Shown here: positions 41,405-53,404 of the stretch, in pieces
Position numbering within the stretch: the first letter of the stretch is position 1
How the letters are laid out: each line of letters opens with the position of its first letter
NCBI GenBank assembly: GCA_041661865.1
Contig: JBAZTO010000010.1
Span: 10,388-74,387 of the forward strand
DNA length: 64,000 nt
Direction of reading: 5' to 3'
From: JBAZTO01 sp041661865
GTDB taxonomy: Bacteria; Planctomycetota; Phycisphaerae; SM23-33
Position numbers and translations under genes: made by a program
Notes under the pieces: generated by a model
What the model was told of the DNA's origin: nothing
Database searches by the model: none
What the model saw: only the letters and a program-made list of their open reading frames with translations

Positions 41405-42568
41405 ATGAAAAGACAAGCACGCGTTCGAACCGATCTGACCGAGACGCCCGACTGGATGGTCAAGAAGAAGTGCCCTCACAAGGACAAGTACCTCTCGGGC
41501 AAGCGGATCATGCCCAAGGGCATCACGGGCAAGGAAAAGCTCTTCGAGCTGGTCCAGAACTCCTTCCTGGCCTACAACTCCGCCCGCCTCCGCGAAGGCT
41601 GCCAACTGTTCGCCGAGAAGATGCTCGAGCCGGACGTGACGGTGGGCATGAGCCTGGCCGGCGCGCTGACCCCCGCGGGCCTGGGACCGGCCTGCATCGT
41701 GCCGCTGATCAAGGCCGGCTTTGTGGACTGGATGGTCGCCACCGGCGCCAACCTCTACCATGACCTGCACTTCGCCTTCAACATGCCCCTGCACGTGGGC
41801 AGCCACCTGGTGGACGACTCGGACCTGCGGGCCAATGACGTCGTCCGCATCTACGACGTGCTGCTGGGCTACACCGACTGCCTCATGGCCACCGACGAAA
41901 TCCTTCGCGGCATCCTGGTTCAGCCGGAGTTCCAGAAGGAAATGGGCACCGGCGAGCTGCACTACCTCATCGGCAAGTACGCGGCCGAGTGGGAGCGCAA
42001 GACCGGCCTGAAGGACGTTTCGGTGCTGGCGGCGGCGTATCGCGCGGGCGTGCCGGTCTACACCTCCTCGCCGGGCGACTCGACTATCGGCATGAACATC
42101 GCCGGCGTGGAGCTGCGCGGCAACAAGCTGCGGATCAACCCCTCCATCGACGTCAACGAGACCACCAGCTTCGTGCTGGGGGCCAAGCGGAGCGGCGGCA
42201 AGAGCGCCGTGATGCTGATGGGCGGCGGCAGCCCCAAGAACTTCATGCTCCAGACCGAACCGCAGATCCAGGAAGTGCTGCGGATCAAGGAAGTCGGCCA
42301 GGATTACTTCTTCCAGGTCACCGACGCCCGGCCCGACACGGGCGGCCTTTCCGGCGCGACGCCCCACGAGGCCGTCAGTTGGGGCAAGGTCGATCCCAAC
42401 CGCCTGCCCGACGCGGTGGTCTGCTACACCGACACCACTATCGCCATGCCGCTGCTGACGCACTACGCGCTGTCGAGCCATCCCAAGCGGAAGCTGCGGC
42501 GGCTCTACGACCAGCGGCCCAAACTGATGGAAGCCCTGGTCCGCGAGTATTTCGCACACAACAAGTAG
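41405..42568 (+). CDS. deoxyhypusine synthase-like protein (probable polyamine enzyme)
   Basis: A 387-residue protein of the deoxyhypusine synthase family. It has GMSLAGALTPAGLGPACIVPLIKAGFVDWMVATGANLYHDLHF (in pieces, residues ~80-120), VYTSSPGDSTIGMNIAG (~220) and the active-site Lys region GATPHEAVSWGKVDPN (~325). Bacteria lack eIF5A, so bacterial members probably make homospermidine or a related polyamine. The decarboxylase just upstream would supply a diamine. Substrate is inference. Confidence 0.88.
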   Translation: MKRQARVRTDLTETPDWMVKKKCPHKDKYLSGKRIMPKGITGKEKLFELVQNSFLAYNSARLREGCQLFAEKMLEPDVTVGMSLAGALTPAGLGPACIVPLIKAGFVDWMVATGANLYHDLHFAFNMPLHVGSHLVDDSDLRANDVVRIYDVLLGYTDCLMATDEILRGILVQPEFQKEMGTGELHYLIGKYAAEWERKTGLKDVSVLAAAYRAGVPVYTSSPGDSTIGMNIAGVELRGNKLRINPSIDVNETTSFVLGAKRSGGKSAVMLMGGGSPKNFMLQTEPQIQEVLRIKEVGQDYFFQVTDARPDTGGLSGATPHEAVSWGKVDPNRLPDAVVCYTDTTIAMPLLTHYALSSHPKRKLRRLYDQRPKLMEALVREYFAHNK

Positions 42569-43108
42569 TCCGGGTACCGGATGACCGGAATACCGGTTGA
42601 CCGAAAATGCTCACCCCTGACAAGACTGACGTGCAGCCACACGGACGCAGGAAACAGGACGAAGCCCGCCGCGACGCAAAGCGAGCGGATCCCAAGAACA
42701 GCAGCCCGCCGGTCCGGAAGGATCGACGGACTGTCTTGTTAGGGCCTCTAACAAAACGTAGCATGGGCATCTTGCCCATGAGTATCACGGGCGTCCCGCC
42801 CGTGCAAATTCCGAAGATGTTTTGTTAGAGCCCCTTAAGCCGACAACGCGTGACTGCTGAAATAAAAGACGTCACGTCGCTCGGCGGCCGGAGTTTTCAT
42901 CGTGGCATCATCCGTTAAGCGGCGCGGTCTTCGGATCGTGCCGCTTGTGTTCTGTCACTCGTCAAACGACAAATTGGGTGCCACTGCTGCGGTATTTGCA
43001 GCAGTGTCGATGCTATGCACGGCTGCACACGACGCAGCCGTGGCACCTATCAGATCAAATGTGACAGAGTGCATTTCTTGTGGCCTTTGTCGGGATACAG
43101 GGCGCAAC
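42569..43108. repeat. 540-bp intergenic region made largely of palindromic elements
   Basis: No gene is supported. At 42758-42805 a family B-like element (GTAGC, GGGCAT/TTGCCC, CACGGGCG/CGCCCGTG) lies inside an inverted repeat CTCTAACAAAAC (from 42747) and GTTTTGTTAGAG (near 42819). At 42977-43047 is the inverted second copy of the 71-bp element at 10331-10401. Confidence 0.7.
42977..43047. repeat. family B two-hairpin element, inverted copy of 10331-10401
   Basis: A 71-bp element with GGTGCCAC and GTGGCACC ends and stems CTGCTGC/GCAGCAG and GGCTGC/GCAGCC. It is nearly identical to the reverse complement of 10331-10401, and the homology continues into the flank with TCGTTTGGCGAG-like text. 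Confidence 0.8.
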
Positions 43109-43140
43109 AAAAACCGCGGCTGCCATGACGGCAACCGCGG
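43109..43140 (-). terminator. intrinsic terminator of the Gfo/Idh/MocA gene
   Basis: On the minus strand CCGCGGTTGCC, a short loop and GGCAGCCGCGG form a strong stem followed by UUUUUG (A-run 43109-43113 on the plus strand). It lies about 35 bp beyond the stop codon. Confidence 0.85.
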
Positions 43141-43173
43141 CATGTTTTTCACTCACAACGGCTCGGACAGCCT

Positions 43174-44484
43174 TTACTTGATCGGGGCATTGCCCAGCAG
43201 GTCCGGGATGCTGATTGCCCTGCCGGTGTCAACACTGCGGTAGGCCGCCACACCGATGAGGACGGAATAGGCCCCGTCGCGTTGGTCGGCCTTGCGGCGC
43301 AGGCGATCCCTGGGGGCCTTGGGGTCGAAGATATCGGCCAGCAGGACCGGGTCGCCGCCGCCGTGGCCGCCCTTGCCGGTACGGACCTCGATGGCCTGGG
43401 GCTTGGAGAATTCCCGGATCAGCGTGGTCGAGACCTTCTTCTTCTCCAGTTCACCCGGCACCGTGCCGTCACCGCTGATGTAGGTGTTCTCGCAGGCGTG
43501 GTGCTCGATGCGGCCCTTGGTACCGTTGAAGGCGATGCGGTAGCCTTCGACGGGGCTGTAGGCGTGGAGCACGTAGTTCAGCAGCGTGCCCTTCTTGTAG
43601 CGGACCGAAACGGACATGTTGTCCCAGATATCGACCTCGCCGCGGAAGGGACAACGATCGCGGAAATAGCCGTCCTCGCGCTCGTTCTCCAGGTACATGG
43701 CCGCATGATCGCCCCTGCCGCCGGCCAGGTCCATGAAGAACTTGCACTTGCCCTTGACCGGACAGACCAGGCATCGCTCGGCCCGGCCCTGGAGGCCCAG
43801 CGAGTCGGCCATCTTCGGGGTGTAGTAGCCGCGCGTGGCGTGGCAGAACACCTCGTCGGGAATGTCGTTGATCCACCAGTTGACCAGGTCAAAGTGGTGG
43901 GTGGACTTATGGACCAGCAGCGAACCGGAATTCTCGCGCTTGGAGTGCCAACGGCGGAAGTAGTCGGCGCCGTGGCGGGTGTCGAGCGTCCAGGCAAAGT
44001 CGACCGAGAGAACCTCGCCGATCTCGCCGTCCATGATCATTTCGCGGATCTGGCTGCGCGGCGGGGCGTAGCGATAGTTGAAGGTAACCTGGCACTTCCG
44101 GCCGGTCCTGGCGACCGTGTTGAGAATCCGCTGGCACTTGACCTCGTCGGTGGTCATGGGCTTTTCGGTGACCACGTCACAGCCTAGTTCCATCGCGCGA
44201 CAGATGTACTCGTCATGGTTGGAGTCCATGGTGGTGACCACGACCACGTCGGGCCTGGTCTCCTTGATCATGCGGTCGAATTCGTTGGCGCGGTAGGTCG
44301 GGACGGCCTTGTGGCCCTCTTTCTGGAGCAGCTTGTTGCGAAGGTCCATCCGGCCCTGGTTGGTGTCGCAAAAGCCCACCAACTGGCAGATGCCTTTGAA
44401 GGTCTTGGTGATGGCCTCAGTGTACATATTGCTTCGGCCGCCGATGCCCACCTGGGCGTAACGCTTGCGGGTCTTCTTCGCCAT
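43174..44484 (-). CDS. Gfo/Idh/MocA-family oxidoreductase
   Basis: A 436-residue NAD(P)-dependent enzyme. The Rossmann start is QVGIGGRSNMYTEAI (residue ~12), the family motif VVTEKPMTTDEVKCQRIL (~105), and HKSTHHFDLVNWWI (~192) gives the usual catalytic His/Asp region. Cys-rich GRAERCLVCPVKGKC near residue 230 is unusual and may bind a metal or act structurally. It probably oxidises a sugar or cyclitol. The terminator at 43109-43140 follows. Confidence 0.88.
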   Translation of the reverse strand: MAKKTRKRYAQVGIGGRSNMYTEAITKTFKGICQLVGFCDTNQGRMDLRNKLLQKEGHKAVPTYRANEFDRMIKETRPDVVVVTTMDSNHDEYICRAMELGCDVVTEKPMTTDEVKCQRILNTVARTGRKCQVTFNYRYAPPRSQIREMIMDGEIGEVLSVDFAWTLDTRHGADYFRRWHSKRENSGSLLVHKSTHHFDLVNWWINDIPDEVFCHATRGYYTPKMADSLGLQGRAERCLVCPVKGKCKFFMDLAGGRGDHAAMYLENEREDGYFRDRCPFRGEVDIWDNMSVSVRYKKGTLLNYVLHAYSPVEGYRIAFNGTKGRIEHHACENTYISGDGTVPGELEKKKVSTTLIREFSKPQAIEVRTGKGGHGGGDPVLLADIFDPKAPRDRLRRKADQRDGAYSVLIGVAAYRSVDTGRAISIPDLLGNAPIK

Positions 44485-44621
44485 TTCTCTCTGACTCCTT
44501 CAACGTAGGTAACAGGGCCCTTGAGTATAATCCCTGGCCTGCCGGGGTAAAAGGCCCATCGACGCCTCGGCGCGATATTTTTGAGTGCCCGCCTGCGGCG
44601 CTCCGGCTCGCATCGCCGTCA

Positions 44622-44769
44622 AGGCAAACGCATCCAAAAAGAAACCTTGGCCGCGAATTACGCAGATTACGCGAATTCAAAGATATAAAGAACCGACAGT
44701 AAGGCCGGGAAAATTGGTAGGGCGTGCAACTGGTTGCACGCGGAATGAAGCTTTTTAGATGCGATGGCC
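44622..44769. repeat. MITE-like element carrying a family A palindrome
   Basis: About 148 bp bounded by imperfect inverted ends, GGCAAACGCATCCAAAAAG on the left and CTTTTTAGATGCGATGGCC on the right. It contains ATTACGCAGATTACGCGAAT-type text and the family A palindrome at 44717-44746. About 120 bp are shared with 54509-54640 in the opposite orientation. It sits between the oxidoreductase gene and the rRNA terminator. Confidence 0.7.
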
Positions 44770-44799
44770 TTGGTAGCGCCACCGACTGATCTTCGGATC

Positions 44800-44840
44800 A
44801 CTAAAACGAAAAGCCCCCGGGCTTGTGACCCGAGGGCTTC
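44800..44840 (-). terminator. rRNA operon terminator
   Basis: On the minus strand AAGCCCTCGGG, a 7-nt loop and CCCGGGGGCTT form a stem followed by UUCGUUUU. It lies just beyond the 5S gene. Confidence 0.82.
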
Positions 44841-44847
44841 TCATAAA

Positions 44848-44958
<111 letters not shown>

Positions 44959-45084
44959 GCCTCTTGAGCCCGCTAGGGCCCAAGAGACAGCAATATCAAG
45001 CATAGGGATAGATTCAAGTTCAAGTTCACTTTGAACGCCAAGTGCGACCTGTCCCTTCGCTGCCGCGAAGGCCAAAGATAAATG
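44959..45084 (-). other. 5S-23S spacer
   Basis: About 125 bp transcribed spacer between 23S and 5S rRNA. No tRNA is present. Confidence 0.6.
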
Positions 45085-48003
<2,919 letters not shown>

Positions 48004-48439
48004 CACATTCATCGTTGGCCCGCAAAGGCCAGCTCCGAAAGTGCCAAGCCGCCTTGGCGCTATTCTCGGTGAACCTAACAAGAAATTCTATCCCTATGCA
48101 GTTTTCAAAGAGCCTGTTTTTCGTCAGCCACATCCCTGCCCTAGCGGCAGGTTTTTTGCTTTTTCTTCCGCAAGAAGCTTTGCTAGCCCCTTACGAAGGA
48201 TCGGTATATTTACCCGTTCCGTTTTACAGCCGCAAGAACATTCTAGCAGGATTTTGAATTTCTTTTTCAAATCCCCAGAATGCCTTGCCGGAGAAAACTT
48301 CCCGGAAATCACCCTGTCTAATCAGAGGTCAGGACGCACGTTGCATCGGGGCTTTTTGCCCGTCGGTCCGCATCGGCCGAAAAATACTTTTCCGCCGCCG
48401 GCCATCCGGGACTTTCCCGAGACTCACTCACGCGGGTCA
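48004..48439 (-). other. tRNA-Ala to 23S transcribed spacer
   Basis: About 435 bp of spacer, less GC-rich than its surroundings. At 48134-48156 it holds a plus-strand hairpin CCTGCC/GGCAGG followed by TTTTTTG, which looks like a terminator facing against rRNA transcription. No further tRNA is seen. Confidence 0.6.
48134..48156 (+). terminator. terminator-like hairpin, antisense to the rRNA operon
   Basis: CCTGCC, loop CTAGC, GGCAGG, then TTTTTT on the plus strand. The stem is only 6 bp. It lies in the tRNA-Ala/23S spacer and would stop plus-strand (antisense) transcription. Confidence 0.4.
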
Positions 48440-48512
48440 TGGAGACGACCGGGATCGAACCGGCAACCCCTAGCTTGCAAAGCTAGTGCTCTCCCAATTG
48501 AGCTACGTCCCC
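48440..48512 (-). tRNA. tRNA-Ala(UGC)
   Basis: Minus strand, 73 nt. Acceptor GGGGACG pairs with CGTCTCC (one G-U), D-arm GTAGCTCAATTGGGAGAGC, anticodon loop TTTGCAA gives anticodon TGC, T-arm CCGGTTCGATCCCGG. CCA is not encoded. Confidence 0.97.
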
Positions 48513-48667
48513 GAATCGATGCGGTTCGCCGCCAGGGCCGCTGCTGCAACGTCCGGGGGCCTCAAACGGGGGCTTGGGGGCGTCAGGAAACCGTGGCGAA
48601 CGTTGGGGAAACAGCGGGAAGGCGTCGGACGGTCGAGCGTCGGAACCGCTGCTTTTCGGCCGTCAAA

Positions 48668-48741
48668 TGGGCCCGGTTGGAGTCGAACCAACGACCTTGC
48701 CCTTATCAGGGGCACGCTCTAGCCAGCTGAGCTACGAGCCC
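48668..48741 (-). tRNA. tRNA-Ile(GAU)
   Basis: Minus strand, 74 nt. Acceptor GGGCTCG pairs with CGGGCCC (one U-G), D-arm GTAGCTCAGCTGGCTAGAGC, anticodon loop CTGATAA gives anticodon GAT, T-arm TTGGTTCGACTCCAA. It is the first gene of the rRNA operon here; no 16S gene precedes it. Confidence 0.97.
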
Positions 48742-49081
48742 GAAATTTCAAGTCCCTGCCGCGCCGCCTGGGCTCGATCTGCAAGCCCCGGGCGGATCGT
48801 GGCCACTGCTGCCCTACCACGTCGCTTGCCCTGCCTCTTTGGCTCTTTAGAGTTTTCAAACAACGTCTAGACCCCTAAGGGTCCATCCACTTCGCCCTAA
48901 CAGCGAAGACTAGCTAATCTACTACTGCCCTTGCCGCCAGTCAACACCTTTCGGCAAATGATGTTTTTTTCTTCACTGAACTCGCAAGTGCTGATGTCGG
49001 CTCGGCATGGCTCCTATCACAGATTTCGGGGCCGGGTATCCGCCGCAGCCGGGGCTTTGTCGGCCCGGCCGGCCTTTATGG
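48742..49081. other. rRNA operon leader and promoter region, no 16S gene
   Basis: Only 340 bp separate tRNA-Ile from the glycosyltransferase stop codon, far too little for 16S rRNA. The region holds the promoter at 48916-48944 and a transcribed leader of about 170 nt with short palindromes (CCCTAAGGG; CTTCGC/GCGAAG). Confidence 0.85.
48916..48944 (-). promoter_or_regulatory. sigma70 promoter of the tRNA-Ile/tRNA-Ala/23S/5S operon
   Basis: On the minus strand TTGACT (48939-48944), a 17-bp spacer and TAGATT (48916-48921). The predicted start lies about 168 bp before tRNA-Ile. Confidence 0.72.
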
Positions 49082-50563
49082 TCACTGTCCGTAGTTGTTG
49101 TTGTGGTAGAGATACCACCTGAGGCCTGAGAGTTCCGCGCAGGGGAATTCGGCGGCCAGCTTGTAGCCGTTGTTGTTGATGTCGCCGATCTCCTTGAGGA
49201 TATTAGAGCGCGGTGCGTCGGCCTCGGTCTGAACGATGATCCATTCGGGGCCTTGTCGCGGCCAGGAAGGGGTTTCGTAATAGACGACCTGCCTGCCCTT
49301 GTAGAACCCGCCTGTGTAGAAGCTCAACTCCGTCGCGACGCGGAAGTTGTGATCGCCGCCGACGGTGATGGCCTGGAGCCTGGAATTGCGGGCCATGTAA
49401 TCCAGTGCCTCGATCTTTTGTCCCCGGCCGACACGGAGCAGAGTTGCCGTCTGAAGGCCGTTAGCCACCAGCAGGGCCACGATGGCCAGCGCATAGGCGG
49501 CCTTGCCGACGCCTTTTCGCTCGCCCAACTGGGCCAGCACCTTGGCCAACAGCAGCAGCATGAAGACAAACGGCACCAGGTAGTAGCGGACGTAGGGCAC
49601 CACCGGCCAGGCCAGCATGAACATCAAGGGAACAACCACGATGGCGGCGGCAAAAAAGACCAGTTCGTCGCCCTGCCGCCTCAGCCGGCTCAGGCCTACG
49701 CCAAGGACATAAATGGCCAATACGGCTGCCAGCAGTTTCCATCTTTCATCTGAGGGCGGCGAGAGCGTCCAGCCCAGCGCCCATGCGAACATTTCGAGCA
49801 CCGAGCGATCCGTGTATGCGCCAACGCCGCCACCGACGGCCATCCCCCGAATCTGCGTGAAGTACAAGACCGCCGCGAAGGCCAGCGGCACCGCATGGCA
49901 GCGGAGAAGGTTCAGGATGAATCCGCCCACGCTCCTGCGGTTCTGCCAGAGCCTCACCGCCGTCCAGGCCAGTGCGGCAAGATAGAAGTGCAGGAACAGC
50001 AACTGCGAGAGGAAGCCCAGGATCGCACAGGCTGAGAATGCCAGGGCCGGCCACCAACCTCCCTTGTCCAGGTACCTCCTCAGCAGCAGGAAGCCCAGGA
50101 GGCAGAAGAACACCATCGGCATGTAGCCGCGGGCCTCGGACGAGTAGAGGATCATCACGTAGGAGCAGGCCATCAGCAGCATCGCCGTCAGGGCCGATCG
50201 CCGGCTGTCGCGGCGGCAGATCAGGCCGGCGAGCACCACGGCACCCAGACCCGTCACCACCGACAGGGCTCGAAAGCCCGGCCAGTTGCCGTGATCCCGA
50301 AAGAAATACATGTACAACGTGTTGAGGTAGTGATTGTTGTCGACCTTGAGGCGGGTGAAGATTTCCAGCGGCGAGGAGATCGTCCGCAGAAGGGTCAGCG
50401 TCCAGATCTCGTCGAGCCACAGGCCGTTCATGCAGGCGGCGATTCGCACGACCGCCGCGGCGATCACGATGACGGCGCAGGCGGTAAGAAACGCCCTCGA
50501 TCCACCGGGCTCCTGAACCGCCAGGCTCCCGAGGGGCGATCGTGTTGACTCCTTCGGCTTCAT
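49082..50563 (-). CDS. glycosyltransferase family 39-like membrane protein
   Basis: A 493-residue protein with about ten TM helices. The first external loop contains CMNGLWLDEIWTLTLLRT with the Asp-Glu pair typical of GT-C (PMT/ArnT) enzymes, which transfer sugars from polyprenyl phosphates. The last ~110 residues are a soluble domain (YMARNSRLQAITVGGDHNFRVATELSFYTGG, in pieces). Start at 50563 is preferred for GGAGG upstream; an in-frame ATG at 50644 exists. It follows a GT2 enzyme that could make its lipid-linked donor. Confidence 0.82.
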   Translation of the reverse strand: MKPKESTRSPLGSLAVQEPGGSRAFLTACAVIVIAAAVVRIAACMNGLWLDEIWTLTLLRTISSPLEIFTRLKVDNNHYLNTLYMYFFRDHGNWPGFRALSVVTGLGAVVLAGLICRRDSRRSALTAMLLMACSYVMILYSSEARGYMPMVFFCLLGFLLLRRYLDKGGWWPALAFSACAILGFLSQLLFLHFYLAALAWTAVRLWQNRRSVGGFILNLLRCHAVPLAFAAVLYFTQIRGMAVGGGVGAYTDRSVLEMFAWALGWTLSPPSDERWKLLAAVLAIYVLGVGLSRLRRQGDELVFFAAAIVVVPLMFMLAWPVVPYVRYYLVPFVFMLLLLAKVLAQLGERKGVGKAAYALAIVALLVANGLQTATLLRVGRGQKIEALDYMARNSRLQAITVGGDHNFRVATELSFYTGGFYKGRQVVYYETPSWPRQGPEWIIVQTEADAPRSNILKEIGDINNNGYKLAAEFPCAELSGLRWYLYHNNNYGQ

Positions 50564-50668
50564 TCTGCCAGCCTCCACCGTAACGACAGCGGCAACGAGG
50601 TTATCCGATTCTTTGATCTTCAGGTCTATGCCGGGGCCGGGCACAAGCCGGCCTCGCCGGCCCTGACG

Positions 50669-51604
50669 TCATCTCCTGCGCGACCGCGTCATCACGTTGT
50701 GGAGTTCCTTGAATCGCCAGTTGATGGCATGGAGCAGCACGCCCAGGAAGATGCACCCAGCCGCCAGGAGAACCAGCCCCATGGCCAGCACCGCCAGCGG
50801 CACGTGCGTGACGTAGTGGTCGCTTCGCTGGATGTAATCGTTGATGGGCGGCAGGCCGCACAGGAGGCCCAGAACCAGCAGCACCAGCCCCATGCCGCCG
50901 AAAAAGGTCAGCGGCTTGAACGCCCGGAACAGGCTGAAGACCTTCCATAGCACTCTGGCCCCGTCGCGGAGGGTATGGAGCTTGGACTCGCTGCCGGCGG
51001 GCCTGCCGCGATACGCCAGCGGCACCTCCACAATGCTCAGGCGGTAGTAGAGCATCTGGATCGTCAGTTCCGTTTCGACCTCAAAGCCGGAGGAGACCAC
51101 CGGCACGCGTTGCACCACGCGGCGATTGAACGCCCTGTAGCCCGAGAGGATGTCGGTGAGCTTGCAGCCGAAGATCCAGTTGATCAGCCGGCGCACCAGG
51201 TGATTGCCCGTGCGGTGCAGGGAGGGGAACGATCCGGGCCCGCTCTGCTGCATGCGGGCAGCCACGGCCATGTCCGCCTCGCCCGAGAGCACCGGCCCCA
51301 ACAGCCGGCCCGCCCCCGCCGCGTCGTAGGTGTCGTCACCGTCAACCATCACGCAATAGTCCGCCTCGATGTCGTTGAGCATGCGCTCGACGACGAAACC
51401 CTTGCCCTTGCGTCCCTCGCGAATGACCACGGCCCCGCGTTCCTGGGCGATCTGGGCGGTCCGATCGGTGCAGCAGTTGTCGAACACGTAGATCTCGGCC
51501 GAGGGAAGCGCCGCGCGGAAGTCGTCGATCACCTTGCCGATAGCGACCTCTTCATTGTGGCAGGGAATCAGAACGGCGATTCGCGGCTGATCTTGCTTGT
51601 CCAT
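50669..51604 (-). CDS. GT2 glycosyltransferase, polyprenyl-phosphate sugar synthase type
   Basis: A 311-residue enzyme. The GT-A domain has IAVLIPCHNEEVAIGKVI at the start, IYVFDNCCTDRT (residue ~38), and the DxD-type motif CVMVDGDDTYD (~85). KLTDILSGYRAFNRR (~150) is typical of dolichyl/undecaprenyl-phosphate mannosyl- or glucosyltransferases. Two C-terminal TM helices anchor it. It is upstream of the GT39 gene on the same strand; the pair may modify envelope glycans. Confidence 0.9.
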   Translation of the reverse strand: MDKQDQPRIAVLIPCHNEEVAIGKVIDDFRAALPSAEIYVFDNCCTDRTAQIAQERGAVVIREGRKGKGFVVERMLNDIEADYCVMVDGDDTYDAAGAGRLLGPVLSGEADMAVAARMQQSGPGSFPSLHRTGNHLVRRLINWIFGCKLTDILSGYRAFNRRVVQRVPVVSSGFEVETELTIQMLYYRLSIVEVPLAYRGRPAGSESKLHTLRDGARVLWKVFSLFRAFKPLTFFGGMGLVLLVLGLLCGLPPINDYIQRSDHYVTHVPLAVLAMGLVLLAAGCIFLGVLLHAINWRFKELHNVMTRSRRR

Positions 51605-51627
51605 GTCGGTCCTCTTGCGGCCACACT

Positions 51628-51652
51628 GGATACCGCAGGCGTCTCGCCTGTG

Positions 51653-51656
<4 letters not shown>
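51628..51656. repeat. single-hairpin family B element overlapping a stop codon
   Basis: GCAGGCG/CGCCTGTGC stem inside GGATACC and CTACC ends. The CTA of the last word is the stop codon (TAG at 51653-51655, minus strand) of the sugar isomerase gene, so the element sets that protein's C-terminus. Confidence 0.7.
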
Positions 51657-52435
<779 letters not shown>

Positions 52436-52597
52436 GAATAGGTTCCTTGTCTGAAAAAGCGATTCGCTTCCGTCGCTCGCAGCTTCGCGTAGGATCCGCT
52501 CGCTTCGCGCTCGCGGCTAGTTGCACAACGCGGATGATTCATCCTCGCGCCGGCATTCCGGTTCTTCGGTATTCCGGTAGTCCGGCATTCCGGTTCT
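52436..52597. repeat. short gap with ATTCCGGT tandem words
   Basis: Contains an irregular tandem of CATTCCGGT, GTATTCCGGT and CATTCCGGTTC at 52553-52598. Related words (ACCGGAATACCGG) occur at 42577-42600. Confidence 0.45.
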
Positions 52598-53380
52598 CTA
52601 CCGCGGGAGGGGCGGCCAGGTCTCCTGGGCCAGGGCGGCCAGGCCGGCGCGGTCAGTCATATCGACCTTCAGCGGCGTAATGGTGATGTAGCCCTCGGCC
52701 AGGCAGACGGCGTCGCTTTGCTCGTCGATGGCGATGAAGCTGTAGTTCTCGCCCAGGCGGTAGCTGGTCGTGCCGTCATCGCCGTCGGTGCGATGATAGA
52801 AATCCTCCAGGCCGGCGGTGGACTGGTGGACAACCTTCACGCCCCGGGGCAGGTTGGGGCCCAGGGCGGGGATATTGACGTTGACGACTTGCCCGGGCGT
52901 CAGGCCTCGATGCAGCAGGCGGTCGAGCACCCAGCGGCACAGCCGGGCGGCGCGGGCGAAGTCGGCCTGCCCGTTGGTCATCTCCACGGAGAAGGCCACC
53001 GCCGGCAGGCCCAGCATGGCCGCCTCCGCCGCCGCGGCCACCGTGCCGGAGTAGAAGACGTTGATGCCGACGTTCGCGCCGGCGTTGATGCCCGAGAGCA
53101 CCAGTTCCACCGGCGAGCCCAGGAGCGACCGCACAGCCAGGCGGACGCAGTCGGCCGGCCGGCCGTCGACGCTCAGGCCCGAGAAGGTCGTCCCGCCGGC
53201 CTTCACGTGAACCGGCTGGACGGTCAGGGGCGCCTTGAGCGTGATGGAGTGCCCGGTGGCCGATTGGGGACTGTGCGGCGCGATCACCGAGACCTGACCC
53301 AGGTCGGCCACCGCGGCGTAAAGCGCCGCCAGGCCCGGCGCCAGGATCCCGTCATCGTTGCTCAACAAGATTCGCATCAT
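52598..53380 (-). CDS. surE: 5'/3'-nucleotidase SurE
   Basis: A 260-residue phosphatase. The metal site opens with RILLSNDDGILAPGL (Asp-Asp, residue ~9), followed by VIAPHSPQSATGHSITL (~35) and LVLSGINAGANVGINVFYSGTVAAAAEAAMLG (in pieces, ~92-125). These are the standard SurE motifs. Length is typical. Acts on nucleoside monophosphates in the cytoplasm. Confidence 0.95.
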   Translation of the reverse strand: MMRILLSNDDGILAPGLAALYAAVADLGQVSVIAPHSPQSATGHSITLKAPLTVQPVHVKAGGTTFSGLSVDGRPADCVRLAVRSLLGSPVELVLSGINAGANVGINVFYSGTVAAAAEAAMLGLPAVAFSVEMTNGQADFARAARLCRWVLDRLLHRGLTPGQVVNVNIPALGPNLPRGVKVVHQSTAGLEDFYHRTDGDDGTTSYRLGENYSFIAIDEQSDAVCLAEGYITITPLKVDMTDRAGLAALAQETWPPLPR

Positions 53381-53404
53381 CGCTCGCCGTCCCTTGGCCC
53401 GCCC

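Noticed and set aside
42607..42828. Small plus-strand frame of 73 codons
   Set aside because: Mostly made of the family B element; no ribosome site.
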